A stretch of DNA of 15,272 nucleotides, taken from an uncultured Bacteroidales bacterium (GTDB lineage: Bacteria > Bacteroidota > Bacteroidia > Bacteroidales > Marinilabiliaceae). A program made the translations under genes and the position numbers. Within the stretch, counting starts at the first letter, position 1, and each line of letters opens with the position of its first letter. The stretch spans positions 1 to 15,272 of the forward strand of contig CAKVCS010000011.1 of assembly GCA_934725785.1 (NCBI GenBank), in the 5' to 3' direction. The notes below the pieces were generated by a model. The model was given only the letters and a program-made list of their open reading frames with translations. It did not search any database and was not told the origin of the DNA. Positions 14,690 to 15,272 of this stretch are shown here, one piece after another.

Positions 14690-15272
14690 CTACGAAAGCC
14701 CTGCGGATCGCTGTTTCTCGTTCGGGTTGCGGGCGTCGGCCCCCCATAGGAGCTTCTCGCGCAGGGTGCGGAAGAAGGAGTAGCTTGAGAGCTGGATGCG
14801 CTTGACCCCAATGTTGGCCTTGGCAATTCGCAGCCGCCCCCCGCTGGGCATGAGGTGCGTCTGGCCGTCGAAGGAGGCCATGACGTTGGGGCCGCGGCCG
14901 TCGACAATGATGTTGATGACCACATTGTCTGGCAAGACGAGCGGGCGGATTGAAAGATTGTGGGGCGCCACGGGCGTGAGGATGAGATTGCTCGACGTCG
15001 GGGCCACTATGGGTCCTCCGACCGAGAGGGAGTAGGCGGTGGAGCCTGTGGACGTGGCCACAATGAGGCCGTCGGCCCAGAAGGTGGCGAGATAATCGCC
15101 ATCGACATAGGTGTCGAGCGTAAGCATGGACGAGTTGTCGCACTTCGAGATGGCGAACTCGTTGATTGCGAAGCCTATGGGGTCTCGCGTTCCGTCGGCG
15201 TACATGTTGATGACGGTCACGTCCGTCGTTCGGTAGTTGCCCTCAATGAGGTCGGCCACCGCCTGCTGGAGC
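14690..15272 (-). CDS. nadK: NAD kinase (partial, N-terminus outside window)
   Basis: NAD kinase phosphorylates NAD to NADP in the cytoplasm and is the only known route to NADP in most bacteria. The visible 193 residues cover the C-terminal domain. The family mark DGLIVATSTGSTAYSLSVGG is clear, followed by GGPIV and LILTPVAPHNLSIRPLVLPD. The frame continues without a stop to the window's right edge (LQQAVADLIEGNYR), so the N-terminal GGDG motif and start lie outside. A GTG at 15259 opens the longest internal frame but is not the true start. The C-terminal tail (WGADARNPNEKQRSAGLS) is ordinary for the group. The DUF6089 gene follows within 27-89 bases depending on its start. Confidence 0.95.
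   Translation of the reverse strand, partial: LQQAVADLIEGNYRTTDVTVINMYADGTRDPIGFAINEFAISKCDNSSMLTLDTYVDGDYLATFWADGLIVATSTGSTAYSLSVGGPIVAPTSSNLILTPVAPHNLSIRPLVLPDNVVINIIVDGRGPNVMASFDGQTHLMPSGGRLRIAKANIGVKRIQLSSYSFFRTLREKLLWGADARNPNEKQRSAGLS

Noticed and set aside
14600..15143. Upstream extension of the DUF6089 frame into nadK (463 residues in total)
   Set aside because: The extension overlaps NAD kinase in another frame, is Arg/His/Pro-rich, and would put the signal peptide in mid-protein.
1..15272. Search by eye for CRISPR repeats, tRNAs, transposase genes or attachment sites
   Set aside because: No regularly spaced repeats, cloverleaf signatures, transposase motifs or flanking direct repeats were seen; the gene content reads as core chromosome.

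Overview
The window looks like a chromosomal segment of a member of the Bacteroidales (phylum Bacteroidota), possibly a GC-rich Muribaculaceae-like gut lineage; the genus cannot be fixed from this sequence. The evidence is a BspA-type leucine-rich-repeat protein with a type IX-like C-terminal domain, the DUF4254/GT9 pair, the block nadK - DUF6089 - uppS - bamA - ompH paralogs, and promoters of the Bacteroidetes kind (TTG near -33, TAnnTTTG near -7). Coding regions are GC-rich and the longest intergenic region (about 1406-2069) is clearly AT-richer. I see no tRNA, rRNA, insertion sequence, phage gene or CRISPR array.

Left part (1-3710): the N-terminal 468 codons of lysyl-tRNA synthetase (lysS, minus strand, cut by the window edge). 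Next comes a 664-base gap holding a lysS promoter, a probable independent small RNA of about 200 nt on the minus strand (own promoter and own terminator), and the promoter region of a secreted LRR protein gene on the plus strand that ends in a good terminator.

Middle part (3849-8430): dxs (first enzyme of the MEP isoprenoid pathway, plus strand) converges on a membrane zinc metallopeptidase gene (YugP family, minus strand). A hairpin with a perfect 17-bp stem between them can serve both. Further along the minus strand lie a GT9 heptosyltransferase-like gene and, just upstream of it, a DUF4254 gene, probably one small envelope-polysaccharide operon.

Right part (8564-15272, all minus strand, transcribed right to left): nadK (cut by the right edge), a DUF6089 outer-membrane-type protein, uppS, bamA and three tandem ompH/Skp-like chaperone genes. 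This is an envelope biogenesis block: UppS makes the undecaprenyl carrier for peptidoglycan and surface glycans, BamA inserts outer-membrane proteins, and the OmpH/Skp proteins carry unfolded outer-membrane proteins across the periplasm. Short gaps (28-98 bases) and a shared strand suggest a single operon, with a candidate terminator after the last ompH gene.

Most of the window is ordinary core genome. The best candidate for something not described by gene calling is the putative small RNA at 1532-1737. Secondary points are the triple ompH array, the duplicated end module in the LRR protein, and homopolymer tracts around the DUF4254/GT9 genes. I found no convincing new multi-gene system.
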